Below, in pieces: positions 1-18,019 of a stretch of DNA of 64,000 bases (the stretch's first letter is position 1; each line of letters starts with the position of its first letter). The notes under the pieces are model-generated. The model did not search any database and had not been told where the DNA came from. It was given only the letters and a program-made list of their open reading frames with translations. Origin of the DNA: Rhodococcus sp. ABRD24. GTDB taxonomy: Bacteria > Actinomycetota > Actinomycetes > Mycobacteriales > Mycobacteriaceae. The position numbers and the translations under genes are program-made. The DNA lies in assembly GCF_004328705.1 (NCBI RefSeq), contig NZ_CP035319.1:248001-312000 (forward strand), written 5' to 3'.

Positions 1-825
1 ACGGTTGTGAACGATGAACTGCTTGAGTAGTTCCGCGACCGCCGGACCTGACCATGCCACCCAGCCGTCCTGCGTCAGGAAGCGGCGCTGCTGCTCGCGC
101 GGCAGCAGAGCCTCACGGTCGTGCAACTGCAGAAGGAACTCGAGCCGGGACTTCGCAGTCTTCACCGGATCGAGCAACTGGAACCCGGTGCGTGCCATCC
201 ACCCCGCGATGGAAAGGCGACTGAAGACGTGGTCGGCGAGCAGGTCAGCGGCCCTGGTCGCAAGTACCTCCGGAATGCCGAACGGCAGCGCTGCGAGGGT
301 ATCGACGGGGGCGCCGAAGGTCACCAGACTCGCGATGTTTCGGCAACGCCGGTACGCGGCGGCCTGATAGCAGAACATGCCGCCCTGAGAGTAGCCGGAC
401 AGGTGGACGTCCCGTCCGGTCAGCTCGTGGACTCGGTCGACGATCTCGCTGATCGCGACGATGTGGTCAGCGAGGGTGCGATCCCAGCCGCCCTCCTCGG
501 AGTCCGGAGACCCGAAGTCGACGACCCACGGGTCGATACCCATCTCGTGCAGGATTCCGACCGCGCCCTGATCCCGAGTGACGTCGTACACGTCCGCTGA
601 CATCATCATCGGCGGAACCAGCACGATCGGCGGCCCGGTCAGCTCCGGGTCGGTATCCGGAAAGTAGCGCCGCAACCGGTACATCGGTGCGCGCTCGACG
701 ACCTGGAACGGGGACGGAGTCGCCCCCGTCTCCAGACCGCCGAGCCGCACCACCTCGAGACCGTTCTGCGCCGTGGCCACCGCCCGACGAAGCGACCCGA
801 CCACGTATTCGGAGCTCAGACCCAC
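1..825 (-). CDS. PHA-synthase-like alpha/beta hydrolase, N-terminal part (possible lipase/acyl-CoA synthetase), partial
   Basis: Only the first 275 codons lie in the window; the gene runs off the left edge. It starts at GTG 825, preceded by GGGGAG seven bases upstream. The translation has the layout of class III PHA synthase-like hydrolases: an LVPPMMMSADVYD strand/oxyanion region near residue 70 and the nucleophile elbow GYSQGG near residue 143. In mycobacteria this kind of domain forms the N-terminus of Rv1683, a bifunctional lipase/long-chain acyl-CoA synthase tied to triacylglycerol metabolism; I infer the same here, but the AMP-binding half is outside the window, so a stand-alone hydrolase is possible. 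A CRP-like palindrome lies just upstream. It is co-directional with the arg operon but 133 bases beyond argH, so probably has its own promoter. Confidence 0.75.
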   Translation of the reverse strand, partial: MGLSSEYVVGSLRRAVATAQNGLEVVRLGGLETGATPSPFQVVERAPMYRLRRYFPDTDPELTGPPIVLVPPMMMSADVYDVTRDQGAVGILHEMGIDPWVVDFGSPDSEEGGWDRTLADHIVAISEIVDRVHELTGRDVHLSGYSQGGMFCYQAAAYRRCRNIASLVTFGAPVDTLAALPFGIPEVLATRAADLLADHVFSRLSIAGWMARTGFQLLDPVKTAKSRLEFLLQLHDREALLPREQQRRFLTQDGWVAWSGPAVAELLKQFIVHNR

Positions 826-848
826 TAGCGCACTCCCCAGCAACCCAT

Positions 849-864
849 CGTGACTTGCATCACA
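849..864. promoter_or_regulatory. CRP/GlxR-like palindrome upstream of the hydrolase gene
   Basis: CGTGACTTGCATCACA matches the TGTGA-N6-TCACA consensus at nine of ten positions. It ends 24 bases before the GTG start at 825. A plausible -10 (TAAGTA) lies further upstream on the minus strand, so a bound regulator would sit near or downstream of transcription initiation and would more likely repress. Assignment to a CRP/GlxR-type regulator is inference from the palindrome alone. Confidence 0.4.
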
Positions 865-957
865 TTCCGTTCGATGGGGCTCACACTACTTACTGTCCGT
901 GACGGACGTGTCACCGAGGCACCAACTGCCCGAGACGGACGTGCCACCGGGGCGGCC

Positions 958-2397
<1,440 letters not shown>

Positions 2398-3597
2398 TTA
2401 CAGGCTCAGATCGCGCTTCGCGGCGACCTTGGAAGACAGGCCGTGGATGTTGACGAAGCCCTTGGCGTAGGACTGATCGAACGAGTCGCCCTCGTCGTAG
2501 GTTGCGAGGTTGAAGTCGTACAGCGACTCCGGGCTTCGACGGCCGTTGACCGTGATCGCGCCACCGTGCAGGAACAGGCGGATGTCGCCCGTGACCCGCT
2601 CCTGGGTCTTCGCGACGAACGTGTCCAGCGCGTCCTTGAGCGGGGAGAACCACAGGCCGTCGTAGACCAGCTCGCTCCAGCGCTGCTCCATCTGACGCTT
2701 GTAACGGCCCAGCTCACGCTCGAGCGTGAGGTGCTCGAGCTCCTGGTGCGCGGTGATGAGCACCATTGCTCCCGGGGCCTCGTAGACCTCGCGGCTCTTG
2801 ATCCCGACGAGACGGTCCTCGACGACGTCCAGGCGGCCGACGCCCTGGGCGCCTGCACGCTTGTTGAGCTCCTGGATGGCCTCGAGCACGGTGACCGGCT
2901 TGCCGTCGATCGCCACGGGCTTGCCGGCCTCGAAGCTGATGATCAGCTCGTCGGGGGCGTTCCAGTTGAGCGTCGGATCCTGGGTGTAGTCGTAGACGTC
3001 CTTGGTCGGCGCGTTCCACAGATCCTCGAGGAAGCCCGTTTCCACCGCGCGGCCCCACACGTTCTGGTCGATCGAGAACGGCGAACGCTTCGAGACGTTG
3101 ATCGGGATGCTGTTCTCCTCAGCGAAGGCGATCGCCTTCTCGCGAGTCCACGCGTAGTCACGGACCGGTGCGATGACCTCCAGGTCGGGCGCGAGGGCGC
3201 CGAAGCCGACCTCGAAGCGGACCTGGTCGTTGCCCTTGCCGGTGCAGCCGTGGGAGACCACGGTCCCGCCGTGTGCACGAGCAGCCTCGACGATGTGCTT
3301 GACGATCAGCGGACGGCTGATGGCCGAGACCAGCGGGTAGCGGTCCATGTACAGCGCATTCGCCTGGATCGTCGGCAGGCAGTACTCGTTCGCGAACTCG
3401 TCGCGCGCATCCACCACGACCGACTCGACGGCGCCGCAGTCGAGGGCACGCTGACGCACGACCTCCATGTCCTCGCCGCCCTGGCCGAGATCGATCGCGA
3501 CAGCAACAACCTCCTTGCCGGTCTCCTTGCCGATCCAGCTGATGGCTACGGAGGTGTCCAGCCCGCCCGAGTAGGCGAGTACGACGCGATCAGCCAT
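2398..3597 (-). CDS. argG: Argininosuccinate synthase
   Basis: Condenses citrulline and aspartate with ATP to argininosuccinate. The 399-residue product begins [16 protein letters not shown], with the ATP-pyrophosphatase P-loop SGGLDTS at residues 10-16. The motif [14 protein letters not shown], which contacts ATP and aspartate, is near residue 115. Length and the absence of gaps match actinobacterial ArgG. The gene lies 49 bases after the argR stop and immediately before argH, the usual argRGH end of the actinobacterial operon. No separate promoter was evident in the short argR-argG gap. Confidence 0.97.
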   Translation of the reverse strand: MADRVVLAYSGGLDTSVAISWIGKETGKEVVAVAIDLGQGGEDMEVVRQRALDCGAVESVVVDARDEFANEYCLPTIQANALYMDRYPLVSAISRPLIVKHIVEAARAHGGTVVSHGCTGKGNDQVRFEVGFGALAPDLEVIAPVRDYAWTREKAIAFAEENSIPINVSKRSPFSIDQNVWGRAVETGFLEDLWNAPTKDVYDYTQDPTLNWNAPDELIISFEAGKPVAIDGKPVTVLEAIQELNKRAGAQGVGRLDVVEDRLVGIKSREVYEAPGAMVLITAHQELEHLTLERELGRYKRQMEQRWSELVYDGLWFSPLKDALDTFVAKTQERVTGDIRLFLHGGAITVNGRRSPESLYDFNLATYDEGDSFDQSYAKGFVNIHGLSSKVAAKRDLSL

Positions 3598-3646
3598 GGT
3601 GTGTGTGCTCCTTAGAAAATCGAATTGTTCAACAAGAGTCTAGTGG

Positions 3647-6310
<2,664 letters not shown>

Positions 6311-6314
<4 letters not shown>

Positions 6315-7266
6315 TCCAGTCCTTCCGGGGTTGCAGGGCTGACGGTGGTGTGAGGGGCGGGGACAACCATCGTGCCGATGCCCTCGCCGGTGAGGAGTTC
6401 GAGCAGGACCGCGTGTGCCACCCGGCCGTCGATGACGTGCGCGGTGGGCACGCCGCCCTCCACGGCCCGCAGGCAGGCCTCCATCTTGGGGACCATCCCG
6501 GAGTCGAGACTCGGCAACAGCAGACGCAATGCGGCCGTGTCGATCTCGGAGGCAAGCGAGCTGCGATCGGGCCAGTCGGTGTACAGCCCCTCGACGTCGG
6601 TGAGGACGACGAGCTTCTCTGCACCGATAGCCTCGGCGATGGCGGCGGCCGCAGTATCGGCGTTGATGTTGTGCACAACGCCGTCCTCGTCGGGCGCGAT
6701 CGTCGAGACGACCGGGATGCGTCCGGCAGCGATGAGATCGAGCACGGCCTCGGGGTTGACGGTGGTGACGTCGCCGACGAGTCCGATGTCAGTGGCCTCG
6801 CCGTCGACCTGCACGGTGCGGCGGGTCGCGGTCAGCAGCCGTGCGTCCTCACCGGAGATGCCGACGGCGAATGGGCCGTGTGCGTTGATGAGGCCGACGA
6901 GTTCCCGGCCGACCTGACCGAACAAGACCATCCGGACGATATCCATGACCTCGGGCGTCGTGACGCGGAAGCCTCCGCGGAATTCGCCCTCCATGCCGAG
7001 CCGCTTCAACATCGCGTTGATCTGCGGGCCGCCACCGTGCACGACGACCGGGTGGATGCCGATCGTGCGCAGGAACGCCATGTCCGCCGCGAACGCGCTC
7101 TTGAGTTCCTCGTCGATCATCGCGTTGCCGCCGTACTTGATCACGACGACCTTGTCGTGGAACCGCTGCAGCCACGGCAGCGCCTCCGCCAGGACATACG
7201 CCTTCTGACTCGACGTCAGATTCGCGATGCTCGGGTCGGTGACCACCGTGTCGCCGATGCCGCCGC

Positions 7267-7270
<4 letters not shown>
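6311..7270 (-). CDS. argB: Acetylglutamate kinase
   Basis: Phosphorylates N-acetylglutamate, normally the arginine-feedback-regulated step. The start is set at ATG 7270, which overlaps the argJ stop as ATGA and gives 319 residues; the frame stays open further upstream but inside argJ. The amino-acid kinase fold is evident from [10 protein letters not shown] near residue 42 and [10 protein letters not shown] near residue 75, then [20 protein letters not shown] for the nucleotide side. The roughly 25-residue N-terminal helix before the kinase core is the part that in arginine-sensitive NAGKs mediates hexamer formation, so feedback inhibition is likely; this is inference from family knowledge. 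Confidence 0.96.
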
Positions 7271-9620
<2,350 letters not shown>

Positions 9621-9739
9621 CTCAGGCTTCTCGATCGGCCGGATCACCAGCACCCCCGAAGTCCGCGATTCGTCAGCATCCGGGCATCGACTTCGATCGG
9701 AGCACCTCCGTAAATCCGACTGCGCGACCCGCGGAGCCA

Positions 9740-9768
9740 TTGCCCGCCGCGGGAATTCGTTCTACAGT
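9740..9768 (+). promoter_or_regulatory. Promoter for the AidB-like gene
   Basis: TTGCCC at 9740-9745 and TACAGT at 9763-9768 are separated by 17 bases, a good sigma-70-type pair for actinobacteria. Transcription would start near 9775, leaving a 45-base leader with GGAAGGG before ATG 9820. Prediction by eye. Confidence 0.5.
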
Positions 9769-9819
9769 CACCGAAAAGAACTGAATTGTGATTCATAGTT
9801 TGGCGGAAGGGTATCGGCC

Positions 9820-11556
9820 ATGACGACAGCGCAGGACTCCACGAGCACGACCATCGGCGGACATCGCACCCACGAAGTGTTCAACCAGGCCCCACCGCGA
9901 GTCGACATCAACGAGTTCACCACCAACAAACCACTCGTCGAGGGCGTCACCCGCTACGACGCCTCGTGGGCGTCGGCGCACCTGTCCGAGGTGGGCGCAC
10001 TCGTCAGCACCGCAGAGTTTCAGCACGCAGCAGAACTTGCGAACACTGAGCTCCCCCGACTGCACTCGCACGACCGCTACGGACACCGCATCGACGAGGT
10101 CGAGTACCACCCCGCCTACCATCAGGTGATCTCCGCCGCTGTCGAGTACGGCGCGCACACCTCCGCATGGGCCGAACCTCGGCCCGGGGCGAATGTCGCA
10201 CGCGCTGCAACCTTCATGCTCTTCGCACAGCTCGAACCCGGCCACGCGTGCCCGATCTCGATGACCCACTCCGCCGTCCCGTCGCTGATGTTCGCGCCCG
10301 AACTGGCGCAGCGCTGGCTACCGCGGGTGTACTCACGCGGCTACGACGGCGCCCTCGCCGCGCCCGGCGACAAGCCCGGCGTGCTGTTCGGCATGGCGAT
10401 GACCGAGAAGCAGGGTGGATCCGACGTCCGCGCCAACACTACTGTCGCCCAGCCACTCTCGGACGGCACCTACCTGCTGAGCGGGCACAAGTGGTTCTGC
10501 TCGGCCCCGATGTCGGACGCATTCCTGGTACTCGCCAACGCGCGGGAGCGCAGCCCGCGGAGCGACCGAGAATCGCGGGAGCGCAGCCCGCGGAGCGACC
10601 GAGAATCACGGGAGGGGCTCTCCTGCTTCCTGGTTCCGCGGGTTCTCGACGACGGTACCCGCAACGTGTTCCGTATCCAGCGGCTCAAGGACAAGCTGGG
10701 CAACAAGTCCAATGCGTCCTCGGAGATCGAGCTCGACGGAACGATCGGCCACCTCGTCGGCGAGCCCGGGCGCGGGGTCCGCACGATCATCGAGATGGTT
10801 TCCCGCACCCGGCTCGACTGTGTCTACGGCTCCGCCGCCGGTATGCGGCAGTCAGTCGCGGAGGCACTGTGGCACGTGCGCCACCGATCGGCATTCGGTG
10901 CGACGCTGATCGACCAGCCCGCGATGACGGCGGTGGTCGCCGACCTCGCCCTAGAGTCCGAGGCCGCGACGGCGACTGCCCTGCGGTTGGCGCGCGCCCA
11001 CGACGACGACGCGTCCGACTCGGAGAAGGCATTCCGCCGGCTCGCGACCGCGGTGAGCAAGTACTGGATCTGTAAGCGCGGGCCACATCACGCGTACGAG
11101 TCGCTCGAGTGTCTCGGCGGCAACGGCTACACCGAGGCCTTTCCGCTCGCGCGCCGGTACCGCGAGCAGCCAGTGATGGCGGTGTGGGAGGGATCGGGCA
11201 ACGTCATCGCCCTCGACGTGCTGCGCGCGATGACCCGCGAGCCCGAGTCGGTCCGGGCGTTCGACGCCGAACTGAACCTCGCGCGGGGCGCGTCGTCGGT
11301 GTTCGACGAGCACCTGGACCGGGTCCGCACGATGCTCACCGACCTCGCGACCCTCGATCCGGCGACGGCGCAGTTCCGGGCCCGGCCGGTCGCGGCCGCC
11401 ATGGCGCTGGGGCTGCAGGGCTCACTGCTCCTACGGACGGCGCCGACCGCTGTCGCCGACGCATTCGTCGCGGCACGGATGGGCGCCGACCGCGATCTCG
11501 AGTACGGAACACTTCCGGTAGGAAGCGACTTCTCGGCAATCCTCGAACGGCACTGA
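9820..11556 (+). CDS. AidB-like acyl-CoA dehydrogenase
   Basis: FAD-dependent acyl-CoA dehydrogenase-fold protein of the AidB group, whose E. coli founder belongs to the adaptive response to alkylation and binds DNA through a C-terminal extension. The 578-residue product matches that group throughout: HEVFNQAPP at the N-terminus, MTEKQGGSDVRANTT, KDKLGNKSNASSE and CLGGNGYTEA. GGCGGAAGGG precedes ATG 9820. It is oddly long because of an in-frame insertion (around residues 241-262) encoded by two copies of a 33-base repeat, placed where AidB has a short loop before GLSCFFVPR. It diverges from argC. The physiological substrate is unknown. Confidence 0.9.
   Translation: MTTAQDSTSTTIGGHRTHEVFNQAPPRVDINEFTTNKPLVEGVTRYDASWASAHLSEVGALVSTAEFQHAAELANTELPRLHSHDRYGHRIDEVEYHPAYHQVISAAVEYGAHTSAWAEPRPGANVARAATFMLFAQLEPGHACPISMTHSAVPSLMFAPELAQRWLPRVYSRGYDGALAAPGDKPGVLFGMAMTEKQGGSDVRANTTVAQPLSDGTYLLSGHKWFCSAPMSDAFLVLANARERSPRSDRESRERSPRSDRESREGLSCFLVPRVLDDGTRNVFRIQRLKDKLGNKSNASSEIELDGTIGHLVGEPGRGVRTIIEMVSRTRLDCVYGSAAGMRQSVAEALWHVRHRSAFGATLIDQPAMTAVVADLALESEAATATALRLARAHDDDASDSEKAFRRLATAVSKYWICKRGPHHAYESLECLGGNGYTEAFPLARRYREQPVMAVWEGSGNVIALDVLRAMTREPESVRAFDAELNLARGASSVFDEHLDRVRTMLTDLATLDPATAQFRARPVAAAMALGLQGSLLLRTAPTAVADAFVAARMGADRDLEYGTLPVGSDFSAILERH
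10542..10607 (+). repeat. Two tandem 33-bp repeats inside the AidB-like gene
   Basis: Two identical 33-base units (10542-10574 and 10575-10607) lie head to tail; a third copy starts but decays after 10607. Each contains a stem-loop, GCGGG-AGCGCAG-CCCGC, and encodes the basic unit RERSPRSDRES in frame. The unit length is a multiple of three, so the reading frame survives. Confidence 0.9.
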
Positions 11557-11568
11557 CACCTCCCAGCG

Positions 11569-12000
11569 TCAATCCCTGCGCATGGACCGGCGGATCTCGT
11601 CGAGCCTGTCGCGGCTGGCCTTCTCCCGAGCTTGCCACTGCTCGTCGAGGTCGCGCCGGGCCTCGCTGTCACGCTCCAACTCCTCCGAGCCGAGAGCGGA
11701 TCCGAAGCGTTCCTCGATCTGGTCGCGCACCCGGTCGAACGTCGGTACCCCGGCCTCGGTGTAGTCGGGCGGCGGAACCGAACCGATCGTCGTCGGCGGT
11801 GGGACATCCGGCGGCGCTGCCGGGCGCGACGGATCCGGCGGGATGTCCGGCGTGTGTCCACGTCCCGCGGCCAGCATCGCCGCAGCGGTGTGAACCGGCA
11901 ACAGTCCCGGACGCTCCGCCGTGACCGCGAGAATCGCAGCCAGTAGTTCCGCATCACCGAGCCCGCGCAGTCGCGCGAGTGTGTCGTCCATATCGACCAT
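11569..12000 (-). CDS. Hypothetical protein, proline-rich linker and charged C-terminal helix
   Basis: A 143-residue protein that I do not recognise. Residues 5-50 are an Ala/Leu-rich helical region (LARLRGLGDAELLAAILAV), then comes a Pro-rich linker with repeated PPDVPPP-like runs, then a highly charged helix (EELERDSEARRDLDEQWQAR). No signal peptide or membrane segment. It lies 67 bases after pheT on the same strand and ends 12 bases from the convergent AidB-like gene. GGGAGGAG eight bases before ATG 12000 is a strong ribosome-binding site but sits in the arm of the hairpin following pheT. The second Met (codon 4) is an alternative start. Confidence 0.7.
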   Translation of the reverse strand: MVDMDDTLARLRGLGDAELLAAILAVTAERPGLLPVHTAAAMLAAGRGHTPDIPPDPSRPAAPPDVPPPTTIGSVPPPDYTEAGVPTFDRVRDQIEERFGSALGSEELERDSEARRDLDEQWQAREKASRDRLDEIRRSMRRD

Positions 12001-12049
12001 GAGGGGCTCCTCCCGGTAGCACTGTCCAGGCTACCGAGGGGAGCCCCTC
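12001..12049 (-). terminator. Long hairpin after pheT
   Basis: Arms 12001-12020 and 12030-12049 pair at 18 of 20 positions with a nine-base loop. It follows the pheT stop by about 18 bases. No T-run follows; instead the 3' arm ends directly at the ATG of the next gene and contains its ribosome-binding site, so it may act as a partial terminator or a translational gate as well. Confidence 0.65.
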
Positions 12050-12067
12050 ACCGGATGTTTCGACGGG

Positions 12068-14557
12068 TCAGCCGCGGAGCACCGCGCCGACAGACTCGGT
12101 CGCCGCCGCGACGGCCGCATCGCGCGCAGCACTCGCCTCGTCCTCGGTGAGCGTGCGATCGACCGCGCGGAACCGAAGTGCGTACGCGAGCGACTTACGA
12201 CCCTCGCCCACCTGCTCGCCCTCGAACACGTCGAACAGCCGGATGTCCTCGAGCAACTCGCCACCACCGGCGCGAAGCGCCGTCTCGACGGAAGCGGCCG
12301 ACACCGACTTCCCGACCACGACGGCAACATCCTGTAGCACCGCCGGGAACGGCGAGACCCGCGGCGCGGGAAGCACTTCAGTGATGGGCAGCGCATCGAG
12401 ATCGATCTCGACGGCGCATGTGCGCGCCGGCAATCCGGCCCGCTCGAGCACCGCTGGGTGCAGCTCGCCGGCGTGGCCGACGACAACACCGTCAAGCAGC
12501 ACCTCGGCGCAGCGCCCCGGATGCCACGGCAGGTACTGCGCGGCCCGCAGCTCCACCGTCACACCGGCAGCGTCGGCAATGGTCTGTACGGCCGCAAACG
12601 CGTCCGATGCCTCCGCCTGGCGCCCCGGACCCCACGGACCCGCGGGATCACGCAGTCCCGACAGGACCACGGCGACGTGCAGCGGCTGCGCGGGGAGCGA
12701 CTTCAGCAGATCGGCGATCTGCTCGTCGGTGGGGCGACGGTCCACCGGCAGGGCGTCCACAGGTTTGGTGTCCGACCCCGGCTGCACCACCTGCGCGATA
12801 CCGAACAGCGACAGATCACGCTGACCACGGGAAGTGTTGCGCGCCAACACCTCGAGCAGACCCGGCAACAGGGTCGTCCCCAGCTCGGGCCGATCCGACT
12901 CCAGCGGATTGAGCACCTTGGAGGTGTTGCGGCGCGGATCGTCGGCATCCAGGCCCCATGTGTCGAACACGGCGTGCGGCAGGAACACCGGGGGCAGGAT
13001 CTCGACGAACCCGTCGGCCGCGAGCAGGCGGCCCACCGAACGGCGCCGACGCTGCTTGCCGGTCAGACCCCGGCCGGCCGGCGCCTGCGGCAGTACCGAT
13101 GGGATCTGCTCGAGACCCTCGAGCCGAAGCACCTCCTCGACCAGGTCCGCTGGCTGGACCAGATCCGGACGCCACGACGGCGGGGTCACGACGAGCTGTC
13201 CGTGGCCGGTCTCGCTGACTCCGACCTCGACAGTGCAGCCGATCTGCGTCAGGCGCCGCGCAGCGGTGCCGTTCGGATACGTCACGCCCGCCACCCGGTC
13301 CGGCAGGTCGATGTCCATCCGGATCTGAACGGACGCTGCGACAGCACCGACGTCGGTGAGGACCGGTTCGACGGTACCGCCCGCGATCTCCACCAGGAGC
13401 GCCGCGGCACGATCGAGTGCGGGCAGCGCCACCCGCGGGTCGACGACTCGTTCGAACCGCTTGCTCGCCTCACTGGTGAGCTTGTGCCGACGTGCGGTCT
13501 TGAACACCGCCAGCGGATCCCAGGTCGCTGACTCGAGCAGCACATCGACCGTTTCGGAACCCACCTCGGTGCTCGCGCCGCCCATGATGCCGGCCAGCGA
13601 GATCACGCCGGTGTCGTCGGTGATGACGACGTCCTCCGGATCGAGCGTGCGCTCGACGCCGTCGAGGGTGGTGAGCTTCTCCCCCTCGGTCGCACGCCGG
13701 ACGACCAGTCCGCCGCTGACCTTCGCGGCGTCGAACGCGTGCAGCGGCTGCCCGAGCTCGAGCAACACATAGTTCGTGACGTCCACGGCCGGCGAGATCG
13801 GCCGGACGCCCGACAGCAGCAGACGACGCTGCATCCACCAGGGGCTGACCGCCTTCGGGTCGATGCCGACAATCTTGCGCGCGGTGAACCGCGTGGCCTT
13901 GGACTCCGGTTCGAGCTGCACCGGCCACGCCTCGCCGCCGTCCGACGGCAGCGCCGCGACGTCCGCCGGATCGGCGAACCCGAGGTCGAAACCACACGCC
14001 AGCTCGCGGGTGAGTCCGCGGACCGAGAAGCAGTAGCCGCGATCGGGCGTGATGTTCAGCTCGATGACGGTGTCGTCGAGGCCGAGCAGCTCGTTGGCAT
14101 CGGTCCCCGGCTCTGCTGTGCCCGGCTCCAGCACGAGGATGCCCGAATGATCCTTGCCGATGCCCAGCTCGGACGCCGAACACATCATGCCGTTCGACAC
14201 CTGGCCGTACGTCTTGCGGGACGCGATCGCGAATCCCCCGGGTAGCACCGCCCCGGGCAGCGCGGCGACGACCAGGTCACCCTCGGCGAAATTGCGGGCG
14301 CCACATACGATTTCCTGCGGCTCGTCGGCCCCGACGTCCACCTTGCAGAATCGGATCGGCTTCTTGAACTCGGTCAGCTCGGCGATCTCCAGGACCCGAC
14401 CCACCACCAGCGGGCCCGCCACCGGCTCCAGCTGGTCGACCTCCTCGACCTCGAGACCCACGCGGACGAAGCCTGCGTCCAACTCCTCGGCATTCACCTG
14501 CCAGTCGGGCGTCGCCCGCTGCAGAATCTCGGTCAGCCACGATTGCGCTACTCGCAC
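12068..14557 (-). CDS. pheT: Phenylalanyl-tRNA synthetase beta subunit
   Basis: Beta chain of the alpha2-beta2 PheRS that charges tRNA-Phe. At 829 residues it has the full bacterial architecture: N-terminal EMAP/OB tRNA-binding domain (about residues 40-150, including [10 protein letters not shown]), the B3/B4 editing domain, B5, the catalytic-like core, and the C-terminal ferredoxin-fold anticodon-binding domain starting near [17 protein letters not shown]. It lies 62 bases after pheS on the same strand, in the usual pheST order. A long hairpin follows its stop. Confidence 0.97.
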   Translation of the reverse strand: MRVAQSWLTEILQRATPDWQVNAEELDAGFVRVGLEVEEVDQLEPVAGPLVVGRVLEIAELTEFKKPIRFCKVDVGADEPQEIVCGARNFAEGDLVVAALPGAVLPGGFAIASRKTYGQVSNGMMCSASELGIGKDHSGILVLEPGTAEPGTDANELLGLDDTVIELNITPDRGYCFSVRGLTRELACGFDLGFADPADVAALPSDGGEAWPVQLEPESKATRFTARKIVGIDPKAVSPWWMQRRLLLSGVRPISPAVDVTNYVLLELGQPLHAFDAAKVSGGLVVRRATEGEKLTTLDGVERTLDPEDVVITDDTGVISLAGIMGGASTEVGSETVDVLLESATWDPLAVFKTARRHKLTSEASKRFERVVDPRVALPALDRAAALLVEIAGGTVEPVLTDVGAVAASVQIRMDIDLPDRVAGVTYPNGTAARRLTQIGCTVEVGVSETGHGQLVVTPPSWRPDLVQPADLVEEVLRLEGLEQIPSVLPQAPAGRGLTGKQRRRRSVGRLLAADGFVEILPPVFLPHAVFDTWGLDADDPRRNTSKVLNPLESDRPELGTTLLPGLLEVLARNTSRGQRDLSLFGIAQVVQPGSDTKPVDALPVDRRPTDEQIADLLKSLPAQPLHVAVVLSGLRDPAGPWGPGRQAEASDAFAAVQTIADAAGVTVELRAAQYLPWHPGRCAEVLLDGVVVGHAGELHPAVLERAGLPARTCAVEIDLDALPITEVLPAPRVSPFPAVLQDVAVVVGKSVSAASVETALRAGGGELLEDIRLFDVFEGEQVGEGRKSLAYALRFRAVDRTLTEDEASAARDAAVAAATESVGAVLRG

Positions 14558-14619
14558 GTCTTCTCAGCTCTCTCGCTCGTGAAGTCTGTGATCTCTGGGC
14601 ATTCCGCAGGATCCACCTC

Positions 14620-15705
<1,086 letters not shown>

Positions 15706-15795
15706 TTAGTCAATCGATGGATATCAGCGCGCGGGCACAACACCCGAATCCTAGGCGATCGACCGCGGACGCCACGCACGCGTTTGCGGAACGGG

Positions 15796-16596
15796 TCACG
15801 AGCTCCGGTGCTGGATGCGGGCGCTTGCGTACAGGCAGATCGACGCCGCGGTCGCCAGGTTCAGACTCTCCGCACGACCTCGGATGGGAATCCGCACGCG
15901 GTGATCGGCGCGGGCGGCTACTGCCGAGTCCAGACCGTGTGCCTCATTGCCGAACAACCACGCCGTGGGGCGGGCGAGCAGCTCGTCGGCCTCGTCGAGG
16001 TCGATCTCCCCGTCCGCGGCCGTCGCGAGCAGCTGGATTCCGGCGCCGCTGAGCGCGTCGAGCACGGAATCGGTGTCGCGCTCACGCACGACCGGGATGT
16101 GGAAGAGGCTGCCGGCCGAGGCCCGCACGCACTTGCCGTTGTGCGGATCGACGCTGTCACCGGCGAGAATCGCCGCGTCCGCCCCGACTGCATCGGCCAC
16201 GCGGATGACAGTTCCGGCGTTGCCGGGTTCGGCAATCGAGACAGGGACCGCGAGAAGCCGCGTCGTCGGCGTCACCGCCTTCGTCAACGGCACGTCGAGG
16301 ACATCGCAGACCGCCACCAGCCCGGGCGGGGTGACGGTGTCGCTGAGGGCGCGGATCGCCCGATCGGTGACGGGCGAGGTGCGGACTCCGGCAGCGATCG
16401 CCCGCTCGATCAGATCCGGGTAACGCTCAGCCGCGGCTTCCGTGAAGAACAGCTCGTGCACCGGCGCGGACGAGAGCGCCTCGGCGACACAGTTCTCACC
16501 CTCGACGAGGAAACGACCCGTCTTCCTGCGCTCTGCGCCGCGCAGGAGCTTGACAGCAGAAACGACCCGTGGAGTCCGTTCGGTGAACGGGTCCAC
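15796..16596 (-). CDS. TrmH/SpoU family 2'-O-ribose RNA methyltransferase
   Basis: SAM-dependent SPOUT-fold methyltransferase acting on rRNA or tRNA. The 266-residue product carries an N-terminal substrate-binding domain (about 1-95) and the three SPOUT motifs: EPGNAGTVIR, AWLFGNEAHGL and ESLNLATAASICLY, which form the knotted SAM site. It follows rplT by 23 bases, the position of the gene named tsnR in M. tuberculosis. The rRNA target cannot be deduced; thiostrepton-type resistance is possible for the family but not shown by sequence. Confidence 0.9.
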   Translation of the reverse strand: MDPFTERTPRVVSAVKLLRGAERRKTGRFLVEGENCVAEALSSAPVHELFFTEAAAERYPDLIERAIAAGVRTSPVTDRAIRALSDTVTPPGLVAVCDVLDVPLTKAVTPTTRLLAVPVSIAEPGNAGTVIRVADAVGADAAILAGDSVDPHNGKCVRASAGSLFHIPVVRERDTDSVLDALSGAGIQLLATAADGEIDLDEADELLARPTAWLFGNEAHGLDSAVAARADHRVRIPIRGRAESLNLATAASICLYASARIQHRSS

Positions 16597-16619
16597 GGGT
16601 CGGTTCCGGAACAGCTGAC

Positions 16620-17009
16620 TCAGGCTGCATCCCCGGCAGGGGCGTTCACGTCGGCCGGCAGTGCCGCCTTCGCAATGGCCACCAGGCCGGCAAATGCCTC
16701 GGCGTCAGAGACTGCGAGCTCGGCGAGGATCTTGCGATCAACCTCGACACCCGCGGCGGTCAGACCCTGGATGAAGCGGTTGTAGGTCATATCGTTCGCA
16801 CGCGCGGCGGCGTTGATACGCGTGATCCACAGCTTCCGGAAGTCGCCCTTACGCGCACGACGGTCACGGTAGGCGTAGGTCAGCGAGTGGAGCTGCTGCT
16901 CCTTCGCCTTGCGGTACAGGCGCGAACGCTGCCCGCGGTAGCCGCTGGACGCCTCGAGAATCGAACGACGCTTCTTCTGGGCGTTGACAGCCCTCTTTAC
17001 GCGTGCCAC
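16620..17009 (-). CDS. rplT: 50S ribosomal protein L20
   Basis: Early-assembly 23S rRNA-binding ribosomal protein of 129 residues. The basic N-terminal helix [18 protein letters not shown] and the central [20 protein letters not shown] are diagnostic. The C-terminal tail is a little longer than in E. coli. It is third in infC-rpmI-rplT; in other bacteria L20 represses this operon by binding leader RNA, so the leader structure upstream of infC is of interest. Confidence 0.98.
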   Translation of the reverse strand: MARVKRAVNAQKKRRSILEASSGYRGQRSRLYRKAKEQQLHSLTYAYRDRRARKGDFRKLWITRINAAARANDMTYNRFIQGLTAAGVEVDRKILAELAVSDAEAFAGLVAIAKAALPADVNAPAGDAA

Positions 17010-17076
17010 TGCAAAATCCTGTCAATCTTTGGGGCGCTGACGGCACCCCAGGCGGTCAAGTAGGGGAAGAACTCGC

Positions 17077-17271
17077 TCAGATACCGAGCATGCGCTTGAT
17101 GCGGGGAGCATCCTTCTCGCTGACGACGGCAGTGCCGTCGAGGCGACGGGTCACCCGCGAGCTCTTGTGCTCGAGGAGGTGGCGACGTCCGGCCTTCTGG
17201 CGCAGGATCTTTCCGCTACCGGACACCTTGAATCGCTTCGCGGCGCCACTGTGGGTCTTCGACTTGGGCAT
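17077..17271 (-). CDS. rpmI: 50S ribosomal protein L35
   Basis: A 64-residue basic protein starting [20 protein letters not shown] and ending RMLGI, the standard L35 size and composition. It sits between infC and rplT with gaps of 55 and 67 bases. ATG 17271 is chosen over longer in-frame readings because the product then matches L35 exactly and a GAGGACTCC sequence precedes it. Confidence 0.97.
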   Translation of the reverse strand: MPKSKTHSGAAKRFKVSGSGKILRQKAGRRHLLEHKSSRVTRRLDGTAVVSEKDAPRIKRMLGI

Positions 17272-17326
17272 GGAGTCCTCAGTTCTTGTGTTCTCTGTAC
17301 TTCGGTCTTGCGTGAAGTGATCTGGC

Positions 17327-17911
<585 letters not shown>

Positions 17912-17975
17912 GGGGCCTCCTAGGTTGAGCGGTGCAGTCCGGTGACCGCGCCGCAGCCCGTGCGCCCTGTGCCCC

Positions 17976-18019
17976 AACAAGAAAGCCCCGCGTCGGAGAG
18001 TGAACTCTCCGTGCGGGGC
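17976..18019 (-). terminator. Terminator-like hairpin in the infC leader (putative attenuator)
   Basis: On the minus strand GCCCCGC and CGGAGAG pair with CTCTCCG and GCGGGGC around a TTCA loop, followed by TTTCTTGTT: an intrinsic-terminator shape ending 65 bases before the infC start. No other minus-strand gene lies between it and the divergent gene at 18331. A possible promoter (TTCGAT, 18 bases, TAAGCT at 18245-18250 complement) would give a leader of about 325 bases. The remaining leader (18020-18330) shows no ORF I can support. Attenuation is inference. Confidence 0.65.
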
